Source of the DNA: Telluria aromaticivorans
GTDB lineage: Bacteria; Pseudomonadota; Gammaproteobacteria; Burkholderiales; Burkholderiaceae_D
Direction of reading: 5' to 3'
DNA length: 64,000 bases
Assembly: GCF_013003915.1 (NCBI RefSeq)
Contig: NZ_JABAIV010000002.1
Span: forward strand, 372,001 to 436,000
The translations under genes and the position numbers were made by a program. Below the pieces are notes generated by a model, which worked only from the letters and a program-made list of their open reading frames with translations, had not been told where the DNA came from and ran no database searches. Shown in pieces: positions 52,021 through 59,379 of this stretch (the first letter of the stretch is position 1; each line of letters begins with the position of its first letter).

Positions 52021-53577
52021 ATGAGCGCATTGGTGAGGACCGGGATAGTCGGTCTCGACGAAGTGATGCACGGCGGTATTCCGCGCAATAACAACCTGCT
52101 CGTCGAGGGCCCGCCGGGCTCCGGCAAGACCACGCTGGGCCTGGGTTTCATTTACCACGGCGCACTGGACCATGACGAGCCGGGCGCGATCGTTTCGTTC
52201 GAACTCGACCCTGCCAAGCTGCTGCGCGATGCCGTCGGCTTCAACTGGGACCTGCAGGGCCTGATCGACCAGGGCAAGATCAAGATCATCCAGACCAGCC
52301 CGGCCGTGCTGCTGAGCGAATTCCGCAGCGAGGATGGCGCCTTTGCCGCATCGCTCGTGGCCATGGGAGCCAGGCGCCTGCTGATCGATGGCCTGACGCC
52401 CCTGCGCCTGTATGCCGAAGCGCACGACATGCCCTTCCGCGAAGACGTGCACCTCCTGATCGAAGGCCTGACCCGGCTGGGCGTGACCACCATGGTCACC
52501 GCCGAGAAGGACGAGTCGATGACCGGGGTGCTGGCGCACGAGCGCTTCGTGTTCGATACCATCATTTCGCTGACGCGCGAGGAGAACCGCCGGCGCGTGC
52601 AGCGCCGCCTGACGGTGCTGAAATCGCGCGGCCAGGACTTCATCGGCGGCAGCCACACCATGCGCATCGAGCCGGGAATGGGCGTGCATGTCTATCGCCG
52701 CGCCCAGTCGCGCCCCCTCGGCTCGGTCCACCAGCCGACCTCGGAAGAACGCCTGTCGACCGGGTCGCTGGCCATCGACAAGATGATGGACGGCGGCATC
52801 TACAAGGGATCGGTCACGCTGGTGAGCGGCATTTCCGGCACCGGCAAGACGGTGCTGAGCGTGCAGTTCCTGACCAACGCGATCAAGGATGGGCACAAGA
52901 CCCTGCTGGTGAGCCTGGACGAGCACCCGGCCCAACTGATGCGCAACGCGAGGTCGCTCGGCTTCGAGCTGCAACCACTGGTCGATGCGGGCGACATGTT
53001 CATCCATTACGAATCGCCGCTGGAGCTGGACCTCGACGTGCACTTCGACCACATCGTCAAGCTGGTCGAAGAGCACGGGATCGACTGCGTGGTGTTCGAT
53101 TCGATCGCCGTGTACGAGATGACCAGCCGCGGCGAAGTGGCCGACTACTTGTATGCGCTGGCGACTTACTTCAAGAACCGCCTGGCCACGACGCTGTTCA
53201 ACTACGAAAGCCCGGAACTGCTGGGCGTATCGCAGATCAGCGAAGAACTCAAGGGCTCTCACCTGGTCGACAACATCATCTTGCTGAACTATGTCGAGGT
53301 ATCCACCGTCCTGCGCCGCGCGATCATGGTGCCGAAAGTACGCGGCAGCCGCAACATGCAGGTGACGCGCGAATACACCATCGGCACCGGCGGCCTGCTG
53401 CTGGTCGACGAAAGCGACAGCGAAACCCAGGCCAGCGCAGTGCCGCAACTGCCGTTTTCCTCGTATTACGGCCTGCTGTCGCGTTCGCCTTCACGGCAAA
53501 GTCCGGTCATCGAGGAGGCATTGGCGCGGGGCGCGGAGATGCCGGAATCGGCAGATTTGCCGACCGAACGGCCATAG
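52021..53577 (+). CDS. KaiC-like double-domain RecA-type ATPase
   Basis: 518 residues with two tandem KaiC/RadA-like ATPase domains: Walker A GPPGSGKTT at 30-38 and GISGTGKTV at 270-278, each with Walker B (LLIDGLTPL, VVFDSIAVYE). Where KaiC has a pair of glutamates after Walker A, this protein has SFELD and SLDEH. The C-terminal 50 residues are Ser/Pro-rich. Related proteins in non-cyanobacteria sit beside histidine kinases and act in signalling. The stop shares one base with the GTG of the downstream kinase. A TATATA at 52002-52007 may be the -10. Confidence 0.9.
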   Translation: MSALVRTGIVGLDEVMHGGIPRNNNLLVEGPPGSGKTTLGLGFIYHGALDHDEPGAIVSFELDPAKLLRDAVGFNWDLQGLIDQGKIKIIQTSPAVLLSEFRSEDGAFAASLVAMGARRLLIDGLTPLRLYAEAHDMPFREDVHLLIEGLTRLGVTTMVTAEKDESMTGVLAHERFVFDTIISLTREENRRRVQRRLTVLKSRGQDFIGGSHTMRIEPGMGVHVYRRAQSRPLGSVHQPTSEERLSTGSLAIDKMMDGGIYKGSVTLVSGISGTGKTVLSVQFLTNAIKDGHKTLLVSLDEHPAQLMRNARSLGFELQPLVDAGDMFIHYESPLELDLDVHFDHIVKLVEEHGIDCVVFDSIAVYEMTSRGEVADYLYALATYFKNRLATTLFNYESPELLGVSQISEELKGSHLVDNIILLNYVEVSTVLRRAIMVPKVRGSRNMQVTREYTIGTGGLLLVDESDSETQASAVPQLPFSSYYGLLSRSPSRQSPVIEEALARGAEMPESADLPTERP

Positions 53578-54821
53578 TGATCACGGCGAAGCTCCCGGGC
53601 AGTGCGCCGGTCGACTGGGACGACTGGGACACGCCATTGCGCCAGTTCACCGAGGCAACCGGGCTGGTGACCTCGGCCTACGACCCGGACGGCGTGCGCC
53701 GCATCGGGCCGAAGACCGGCTCGCGCCTGTCTGCGCTGCTGCTGCGCTCGCGCCTGTGGGCCGAGGACGGCCCCGGGACGGCGCTCGAGCGCACGCTGGT
53801 CGAGGCCGCGTGCGCCGATGGCCAGCCGGCGTCGGCCCAGTTCGACGGGCTGCGCATCTGCTCGCTACCCCTGCTCCTGCGTGGCAAGGTGTACGGCGTG
53901 CTGGTGTTCGGCTGGCGCTTCGCCGATTTCAGCTCGCCGCTCGAGTGCGAACGCATCGCCAAGCAGGTGGGCCTGCCCGGCCACCTGCTGTGGAACGAGG
54001 TGCGCCTGGACGCGCCGGTGTCGGAGCAGCGCATGGGCACCTATGCGGCGCTGCTGGGCACCCTGGCCGCCACGCTCGACCGCCAGCGCGAGACCATCGA
54101 CGACCTGACCCGCGTGAACCGCACGCGCGAACTGTTCCTGGCCACCGTCTCGCACGAAATGCGCACCCCGCTGTCGGCCTTGTCGATGCGCATCGAACTG
54201 ATGCTGCGCACCGTGCCCGACCTGCCGCCCAAGGTCGTCAGCGGCCTGGAATCGATGCGCGTGCACGTGCGCCAGGAGGCCGGCATGGTCGACGACCTGA
54301 TCGACGCCGCCCGCACGCTCACCGGCCAGATGTCGATCACGCGTTCGCAGGTGAAGCTGGGACAGGTGCTGCGCGACGCCATCTCGACGGTGGAAACCTT
54401 TGCTCACACGAAACGCATCCTGATGCAGGTCACGCCCAGCGATTACGGCGACCACATCGGGCTCGAGGCGGACGGCCGCCGCCTGCAGCAGGTGATCTGG
54501 AACCTGCTGTTCAATGCCACCAAATTCACCCCCGAGGGTGGCGCCATCCGCATCGAGGTCAAGCGCAGCAGCGACATGGTGGCGATCGACATCACCGACT
54601 CCGGCCAGGGCATCGAGCCCGAAGACCTCCCGCACGTCTTCGGCGCGTTCACGCTGCAGCAGCACGACAACGCCACCGGCCTCGGGCTGGGCCTGTACAT
54701 CGCGCGCCGCATCGTCGAGCTGCACGAGGGCAGCCTGAGCGTCAGCAGCGAAGGCCGCGGCAAGGGAGCGACCTTCGCCATCCGGCTGCCGCTGGCCGAC
54801 TTCCCGCATCCCGCGTCCTGA
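53577..54821 (+). CDS. Histidine kinase paired with the KaiC-like ATPase
   Basis: 414 residues from GTG 53577, whose first base is the last of the preceding TAG stop. N-terminal part (about 20-160) is a soluble sensor-like region (VTSAYDPDGVRRIGPK, SAQFDGLRICSLPLLLRGKVYG), resembling the PocR/GAF type of ligand domain; no membrane span, so cytoplasmic. Then HisKA with H193 in VSHEMRTPLSAL and HATPase with NLLFNATKFTPEGG, DSGQGIEPED and GLGLGLYIARRI. Coupled translation suggests a working complex with the ATPase. No response regulator is next to it. Confidence 0.9.
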   Translation: MITAKLPGSAPVDWDDWDTPLRQFTEATGLVTSAYDPDGVRRIGPKTGSRLSALLLRSRLWAEDGPGTALERTLVEAACADGQPASAQFDGLRICSLPLLLRGKVYGVLVFGWRFADFSSPLECERIAKQVGLPGHLLWNEVRLDAPVSEQRMGTYAALLGTLAATLDRQRETIDDLTRVNRTRELFLATVSHEMRTPLSALSMRIELMLRTVPDLPPKVVSGLESMRVHVRQEAGMVDDLIDAARTLTGQMSITRSQVKLGQVLRDAISTVETFAHTKRILMQVTPSDYGDHIGLEADGRRLQQVIWNLLFNATKFTPEGGAIRIEVKRSSDMVAIDITDSGQGIEPEDLPHVFGAFTLQQHDNATGLGLGLYIARRIVELHEGSLSVSSEGRGKGATFAIRLPLADFPHPAS

Positions 54822-54914
54822 CGCTTCCTTCCGTGTTTTCCGTCCCGCACTGTATAGTGGGGTGGAAGGCGCACGCCCTATCCACCGTAGTTCCTCACCG
54901 ACCGGAGCAATACC

Positions 54915-55028
54915 ATGAGTAAAAGCCAGGATGCCAAGAAAACCACCAAGAAAGAACCGGCCAAAACGATGAAGGAGAAAAAGGAGGCGAAGAAGGTCAA
55001 GAAAGAGGAACGCGCGCGCCAGCAATAA
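54915..55028 (+). CDS. Very small Lys-rich protein (37 aa)
   Basis: MSKSQDAKKTTKKEPAKTMK then EKKEAKKVKKEERARQQ in 37 residues (the two halves join). ATG at 54915 with GGAGC upstream at 54904. About 40% Lys, with heptad-like acid/base alternation; probably disordered or nucleic-acid binding. Similar tiny Lys-rich proteins occur in related bacteria, function unknown. It lies after the kinase gene and before the ExoD-like gene. Confidence 0.6.
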   Translation: MSKSQDAKKTTKKEPAKTMKEKKEAKKVKKEERARQQ

Positions 55029-55167
55029 AATCCAGCGGCCGTCACGCCGTGCGGCACCTCGAGTGGCTATACTGTCGTCCTTCCGCCATGCCCGTGGCAG
55101 GCAGCTCCTGCCGCAGCGGCATGTGGCCGGATCGACAAACCGACAGACCACGACGAATAGAAGCCCA

Positions 55168-55791
55168 ATGCACGCCGAACCCGTTTCCCGAAGAATCCGC
55201 GCGCTGGTCCGCGCCCTGCCACGCACGGGCATCACGCTGAGCGAATTGGTGCAGCGCGTAGGCGACGATGGCTTGCTGATCCTGGCCGCCCTGCTGACCC
55301 TGGTGTTCCTGCTGCCGGTATCGATACCGGGCGTGAGCACCGTGTTCGGCGCGGCCATCCTGCTGATCGGCATGAGCCGCCTGTTCCGGCGCGCGCTGTG
55401 GATTCCGTCGAGCATGAAGCACCGGATGATCGCTACCCGCAAGCTGCGTCCGGTGCTGCGCAAGGCGCTGCCGTGGCTGCAGAAGATCGAACGCGTGAGC
55501 CGCCCCAACCGAATCCAGTGGCTGGTGGCGGACGGCGCCATGGAGCGCCTGAACAACCTGTCCCTGATCCTCGGCGCCGTATTGCTGATGATGCCCTTCG
55601 GCCTGATACCGTTCAGCAACACCTTCCCTGCGGTGGCGCTGCTGTTCCTCGCCATTGGCCTGCTGCAGCGGGACGGCGTATGCGTATTGCTGGGTTACAT
55701 CGGCAACCTTGCCACCATCGTGTATTTCACCCTGCTGATCGGCGGCGGCGGGCTTGCTGTGCGCGAAGCATTCCAGCGCCTGGCGACCTGA
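55168..55791 (+). CDS. ExoD-like membrane protein
   Basis: 207 residues from MHAEPVSRRIRALV (ATG at 55168; an earlier in-frame ATG at 55063 adds 35 low-quality residues). ExoD family words: GITLSELVQRVGDDGLLILAALLTLVFLLPVSIPG (read around 20-55), IPSSMKHRM, and LPFGLIPFSNTFPAVAL-like C-terminal span. Three to four membrane spans. In Rhizobium ExoD affects exopolysaccharide production and alkali tolerance; here role unknown. Ribosome site weak. Confidence 0.85.
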   Translation: MHAEPVSRRIRALVRALPRTGITLSELVQRVGDDGLLILAALLTLVFLLPVSIPGVSTVFGAAILLIGMSRLFRRALWIPSSMKHRMIATRKLRPVLRKALPWLQKIERVSRPNRIQWLVADGAMERLNNLSLILGAVLLMMPFGLIPFSNTFPAVALLFLAIGLLQRDGVCVLLGYIGNLATIVYFTLLIGGGGLAVREAFQRLAT

Positions 55792-55832
55792 GGCCGGGCA
55801 GCCTGGCGGGGACGCGACCGGCCGGACCTGCG

Positions 55833-56561
55833 TTACAGCCCGAGCTGCCCCAGGATCGCCTCTTTGACCGCCTGCAGTTCCGGCTGCGACACTTTGCGCG
55901 GATGGGGCTGTCCGATCGGGAAGACCGACGCGATGCGGGTCGGGCGCGGGGACAGCACCACCACGCGGTCGGCCAGGTAGATCGCCTCTTCCACGTCGTG
56001 GGTGATCAGGATGACCGTATGGCGCTCCTCGCGCAGGATGCGCAGCAGTTCGTTGCGCATCTTCAGCGCCGTCAGGGCGTCCAGCGCGGAAAACGGCTCG
56101 TCCATGAACAGGATGTCCGGCTTGACCGCCAGTGCGCGCGCAATCTCCACCCGCTTGAGCATGCCGCCTGAGAGCTCGTGCGGGTAGGCTTTTTCAAAAC
56201 CCTTCAGTCCCACCACGTCGGCGTAATGGTCGGCGGTCGCCGCCCTGGCGGCATCGTCGGTGCTGGAAAGGCCGAACATCAGGTTCTCCTGCACCGTCAG
56301 CCACGGGAAGACCGAGCCATGCTGCGAGATCACAATGGCGTTCGGCGTCGGCCGCGTTACCGGCTGGCCGTCGATCATGACGGAACCGCTGTCCGGATGC
56401 TCGAAGCCGGCCAGCAGCTTCAGCAAGGTCGACTTGCCGCAGCCGGAAGGCCCGACAATGGCCACGAATTCGCCGGGCGCCACGGCCAGGTCGATGCCGT
56501 CCACCACCGGCAGCGATTTGAAGCCCTTGCGCGCGCCGCTCACCAGAATCTTAGCGTCCAT
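55833..56561 (-). CDS. ABC transporter ATP-binding protein (NrtD/SsuB/TauB type)
   Basis: 242 residues. Walker A GPSGCGKST 37-45, signature LSGGMLKR 130-137, Walker B ILFMDEPFSALD about 150-161, and the H-loop near 190. Energises the permease at 56551 for uptake of a small solute. Its start overlaps the permease stop by 11 bases. Last gene of a five-gene operon (binding protein, SCO, cupredoxin-like, permease, ATPase). Confidence 0.94.
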   Translation of the reverse strand: MDAKILVSGARKGFKSLPVVDGIDLAVAPGEFVAIVGPSGCGKSTLLKLLAGFEHPDSGSVMIDGQPVTRPTPNAIVISQHGSVFPWLTVQENLMFGLSSTDDAARAATADHYADVVGLKGFEKAYPHELSGGMLKRVEIARALAVKPDILFMDEPFSALDALTALKMRNELLRILREERHTVILITHDVEEAIYLADRVVVLSPRPTRIASVFPIGQPHPRKVSQPELQAVKEAILGQLGL

Positions 56562-57309
56562 AGCGCCACCTTACCCCTTTGAGTCCTTCGAGTCGGCGCA
56601 TCAGGGCGTCGATGCCCAGGCCGATCAGTCCGATGATGATCATCGCCGCCACCACCAGGTCGTAGCGGTTGCCGGCATTGCGCGAGTCCATGATCAGGTA
56701 GCCCAGGCCCGAGCGCAGCGCGATCATTTCCGCCGCCACCACCACCAGCCAGGCCACGCCCAGGCCAATGCGCATGCCGGTCAGGATTTCCGGCAGCACG
56801 GCCGGCACGATCACCTGGCGAAACAGCTTGGCGCGCGAGACGCCGAAGTTCTCGGCCGCGCGCAGGTAGCGGCCCTCGATGGTGTGCACGCCTGCTGCCG
56901 TCTGCACGATCATCGGGAACACCGAGGCCAGGAAGATCAGGAAGATCGGCGACATGTCGCCCACCCCGAACCACAGGATCGCGATCGGGATCCAGGCGAT
57001 CGGCGAGATCGGGCGCAGGATCTGGAACACCGGGTTGAGCGTGCGGTAGGCGGCGTCGACCCGCCCCATCCACAAGCCGAGCGGCACCGCGCAGACCAGC
57101 GCGATCAGGAAGCCCGTCGCGACCCGGCCGAGCGAAGCGCCGATGTGCTCCCACAGCGTGCCGTCGTCGACCAGCTCCATGGTCCCGGTGACCACCTGCA
57201 GCGGCGTCGGGAAGATCACGCTCTCGGTCTGCACCACCACCGCCCACCAGATCGCCACGATGGCGGCGAGCACCAGCAGCGGGGGCCCTATCCTGTTCAG
57301 TCTATCCAT
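56551..57309 (-). CDS. ABC transporter permease (TauC/NrtB/SsuC type)
   Basis: 252 residues with about six membrane spans: N-terminal LLVLAAIVAIWWAVVV, and the EAA-loop region (RAAENFGVSRAKLFRQVIVPAVLPEI, partly quoted) that contacts the ATPase. The family imports nitrate, bicarbonate, sulfonates or related anions. Separated by 3 bases from the upstream cupredoxin-like gene. With the SCO and copper-like neighbours the solute may be different from family members; unknown. Confidence 0.93.
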   Translation of the reverse strand: MDRLNRIGPPLLVLAAIVAIWWAVVVQTESVIFPTPLQVVTGTMELVDDGTLWEHIGASLGRVATGFLIALVCAVPLGLWMGRVDAAYRTLNPVFQILRPISPIAWIPIAILWFGVGDMSPIFLIFLASVFPMIVQTAAGVHTIEGRYLRAAENFGVSRAKLFRQVIVPAVLPEILTGMRIGLGVAWLVVVAAEMIALRSGLGYLIMDSRNAGNRYDLVVAAMIIIGLIGLGIDALMRRLEGLKGVRWRYGR

Positions 57310-57312
57310 AGT

Positions 57313-57735
57313 CTATGCGTTGTCGTTCATAAGGGACCTGGCGCGCCAGCGCAGCCGCGCGAGGCCTGCGGCAGGCGCTTCCCGGACGAGGACGGTCATC
57401 TTGCCGCTGGCATGCGCCGTGCAGTCGAAGGGATGCTCGCCGGCCTGGGCAAAGGGCAGGCGGAAGTCCTGACCCGGCATAATGAGCACCGGCCCGAACA
57501 TCTGCGGTACGGTATCGCTGTTGCGCAGCAGGAGCACGTCGCGCACGCCGAGCGTGAGGGTGATCTGCTCGGGCAGGATGGATGTCTTGTCGCCCTGCAT
57601 GCGGCGTTCCCAGGTGCCTTTGGGGATCTCGAATAGCTGGTCGCGCGAAGCAACGTGCAAGGGCGCGAAGGCGGCCCAGGCAAGCAGCGCGGCCAGCAGC
57701 GCCATGGCTGCCGCAAGTCCGATGCGCCGCTTCAT
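57313..57735 (-). CDS. Membrane-anchored cupredoxin-like protein lacking the first His ligand
   Basis: 140 residues. N-terminal span (about 5-25, IGLAAAMALLAALLAWAAF), then a beta-rich domain with the type-1 copper spacing C105-x2-H108-x4-M113 in FDCTAHASGKMTV, the same as in plastocyanin. The upstream His ligand, normally in an N-x-D-x3-H type strand, is replaced here (RNSDTVPQMF, Q78/M79). It may bind copper with a changed site, or another ligand such as Met. Overlaps the SCO gene by 4 bases. Not seen before by me in such a transporter operon. Confidence 0.65.
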   Translation of the reverse strand: MKRRIGLAAAMALLAALLAWAAFAPLHVASRDQLFEIPKGTWERRMQGDKTSILPEQITLTLGVRDVLLLRNSDTVPQMFGPVLIMPGQDFRLPFAQAGEHPFDCTAHASGKMTVLVREAPAAGLARLRWRARSLMNDNA

Positions 57736-58304
57736 TCAGCGGCGAGCACGTTCACGTCGTGCACGATCTCGTCCGCAGGGCGGCCAAAGGGCATCAGGGC
57801 GCGCAGCATGCCCTTCTTGTCGATGAAGTACAGGTAGGACGAGTGTCCCATCTGGTACCCGGTCTTGCCGCCCGCCGTGTGCTTCGTGGCCGTGATGCCG
57901 TAGTCCTTGCGAATAGCCGCCATCTGCTCGGGCGTGCCGGTGATGCCGACGAAGCCCTTGTCGAATTGCGCCAGGTAAGTCTTCAGGCGCGCGGGCGTAT
58001 CGCGTTCCGGGTCGACCGAAATGAACACCACCTGCAGCCGGTCGGAATGAGCCCCGAGCTTCTGGCGCGCGGCGGCCAGCGAGGCCAGCGAAGCCGGGCA
58101 CACCGCCGCGCAATGGGTGAAGCCGAATTCGAGCACCACGACCTTGCCGCGCAGCGCGGACAGGCGGAAGGCGCTCCCATCAGCCGCATCCTGCGCGATT
58201 TCCGGCGCCATGCGGGCGGGCGAAAACACGCCGGATTTCAGCGCCGGCGCCGCCTGCACGGTGGAGGCGCACAGCAACAGCGCCGCCAGCAGGGCGCGCT
58301 TCAC
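57732..58304 (-). CDS. SCO1/SenC-family copper chaperone
   Basis: 190 residues. Signal peptide 1-19 (LCASTVQAA). Thioredoxin-like fold with copper/redox residues C65 and C69 in THCAAVCP and H154 in GYQMGHSSYLYFID, all three conserved in SCO proteins that deliver copper to cytochrome oxidase or act as thiol reductants. Overlaps the binding-protein gene (ATGA, 58301-58304) and the cupredoxin-like gene. Its place inside an ABC operon suggests a role with the transported ligand or with metal loading. Confidence 0.92.
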   Translation of the reverse strand: MKRALLAALLLCASTVQAAPALKSGVFSPARMAPEIAQDAADGSAFRLSALRGKVVVLEFGFTHCAAVCPASLASLAAARQKLGAHSDRLQVVFISVDPERDTPARLKTYLAQFDKGFVGITGTPEQMAAIRKDYGITATKHTAGGKTGYQMGHSSYLYFIDKKGMLRALMPFGRPADEIVHDVNVLAAE

Positions 58305-59317
58305 AGCGCCACCTTTACCGGGCGGATGTTCTTCACGAAGCTCTCGTCCACGTACTGTTCATAGGCCACCGGGCGCTTGAGCGTGCCGGCCTCGATCGAC
58401 AGCTTCATCAGCTCGTCGAACTCGGGGCGGATCATGCGCAGATCGCCGTAGGTCACGCGGTCGGCCGGGTTCTCCATCACGAACTTGATGATGTTCGGGT
58501 CCTGGTTGAAGAACTTGCGCCCGGAGGCGATCATGGCCGCCTTGCCGCGGTTGACGGGCGTGGCGTCGAGCCAGTTGCCGGCGGCCTGGACGTAATTAAC
58601 CAATTCCTGCACCAGCGGGCGGTTAGTCTTGATCAGTTCTTCGCGCACGGTCAGCACGCAGCAGATGTAGTTGCGCCATTCGTTGCGCGTCATCGACAGC
58701 GGACGCGCATAGCCGGCGCGCTGGGCGGCGGCGCCGAACGGCTCGCCAGTGCAATAGCCGTCCACCGCTTTCGCATACAGCGCGGCCGGCATGTCGGGCG
58801 GGGCCATCTCGATGATCTGCAGGTCTTTCGGCGACATGCCTTCGCGCGCCAGCATCTTGCGCAGGAAAAGGAAGTCGACCGCGAAGCGGCTCGGGATGGC
58901 GATGCGCTTGCCGCGCAGGTCGGCGAATTTTTTATAGGGCGAATCGGTGCGCACCATGATCACGGCGCCGGAGCGGTGGCCGAGCGAGACGATCTTGAGC
59001 GGAATGCGCTTGTCGGTCAGGTCCATGACCAGGGGAGCCAGCATGTAGGCGGCCTGGATGCGGCCCGTCATCAGGGATTCCTTGATCTCGGGCCAGCCCG
59101 AATACTTGCTGTATTCGAAGGCCGTGAAGGGCGCGTCCGGCTTGCCGTCGGCCGCCGCCTTGGCCTTGCAGGCGATCGGCAGGGTCAGGTTGCAGGTGAC
59201 GGGCAGGCCGCCGACGACCAGCGGGGCCGGGGCGGCGCTGGCGCTGCCCATGCCTACCAGCGGCAGGCTCAATGCGCCGCCTATCAATTGGCGCCGGCGC
59301 AGGGAATGCTCAAGCAT
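58301..59317 (-). CDS. ABC transporter substrate-binding protein (NrtA/TauA-like, NMT1 type)
   Basis: 338 residues starting MLEHSLRRRQLIGGALSLP, a possible twin-arginine signal (RRRQLIGG). Mature part resembles NrtA/CmpA and sulfonate-binding proteins: GGLPVTCNLTLPIACK, the DGYCTGEPFGAAAQRAG segment and the NWLDATPVNRGKAA helix. Unusual cysteines C42 and C50 flank the first loop where relatives have Asp/His. First gene of the operon; a TAGAAT on the minus strand at 59348-59353 and a LacI-like palindrome (59317-59330) lie upstream. Confidence 0.88.
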   Translation of the reverse strand: MLEHSLRRRQLIGGALSLPLVGMGSASAAPAPLVVGGLPVTCNLTLPIACKAKAAADGKPDAPFTAFEYSKYSGWPEIKESLMTGRIQAAYMLAPLVMDLTDKRIPLKIVSLGHRSGAVIMVRTDSPYKKFADLRGKRIAIPSRFAVDFLFLRKMLAREGMSPKDLQIIEMAPPDMPAALYAKAVDGYCTGEPFGAAAQRAGYARPLSMTRNEWRNYICCVLTVREELIKTNRPLVQELVNYVQAAGNWLDATPVNRGKAAMIASGRKFFNQDPNIIKFVMENPADRVTYGDLRMIRPEFDELMKLSIEAGTLKRPVAYEQYVDESFVKNIRPVKVAL

Positions 59318-59330
59318 GGAAACGCTTCCA
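59317..59330. promoter_or_regulatory. LacI-type operator-like palindrome
   Basis: TGGAAGCGTTTCCA (minus strand), one base from the LacI/GalR-family consensus TGGAAACGTTTCCA. It overlaps the first base of the ATG and includes the GGAAG that would act as ribosome site. A repressor here would lie just after the transcription start expected from a TAGAAT at 59348-59353. Confidence 0.45.
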
Positions 59331-59347
59331 AAATCGTGGTTCGGCCA

Positions 59348-59353
59348 ATTCTA
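59348..59353 (-). promoter_or_regulatory. Candidate -10 box of the ABC/SCO operon
   Basis: TAGAAT on the minus strand, 31 bases before the binding-protein ATG. No clear -35; it would fall inside the end of the upstream gene's stop region. Confidence 0.35.
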
Positions 59354-59379
59354 GCACTGGAGGGCTGCCTTCGCGAGCA

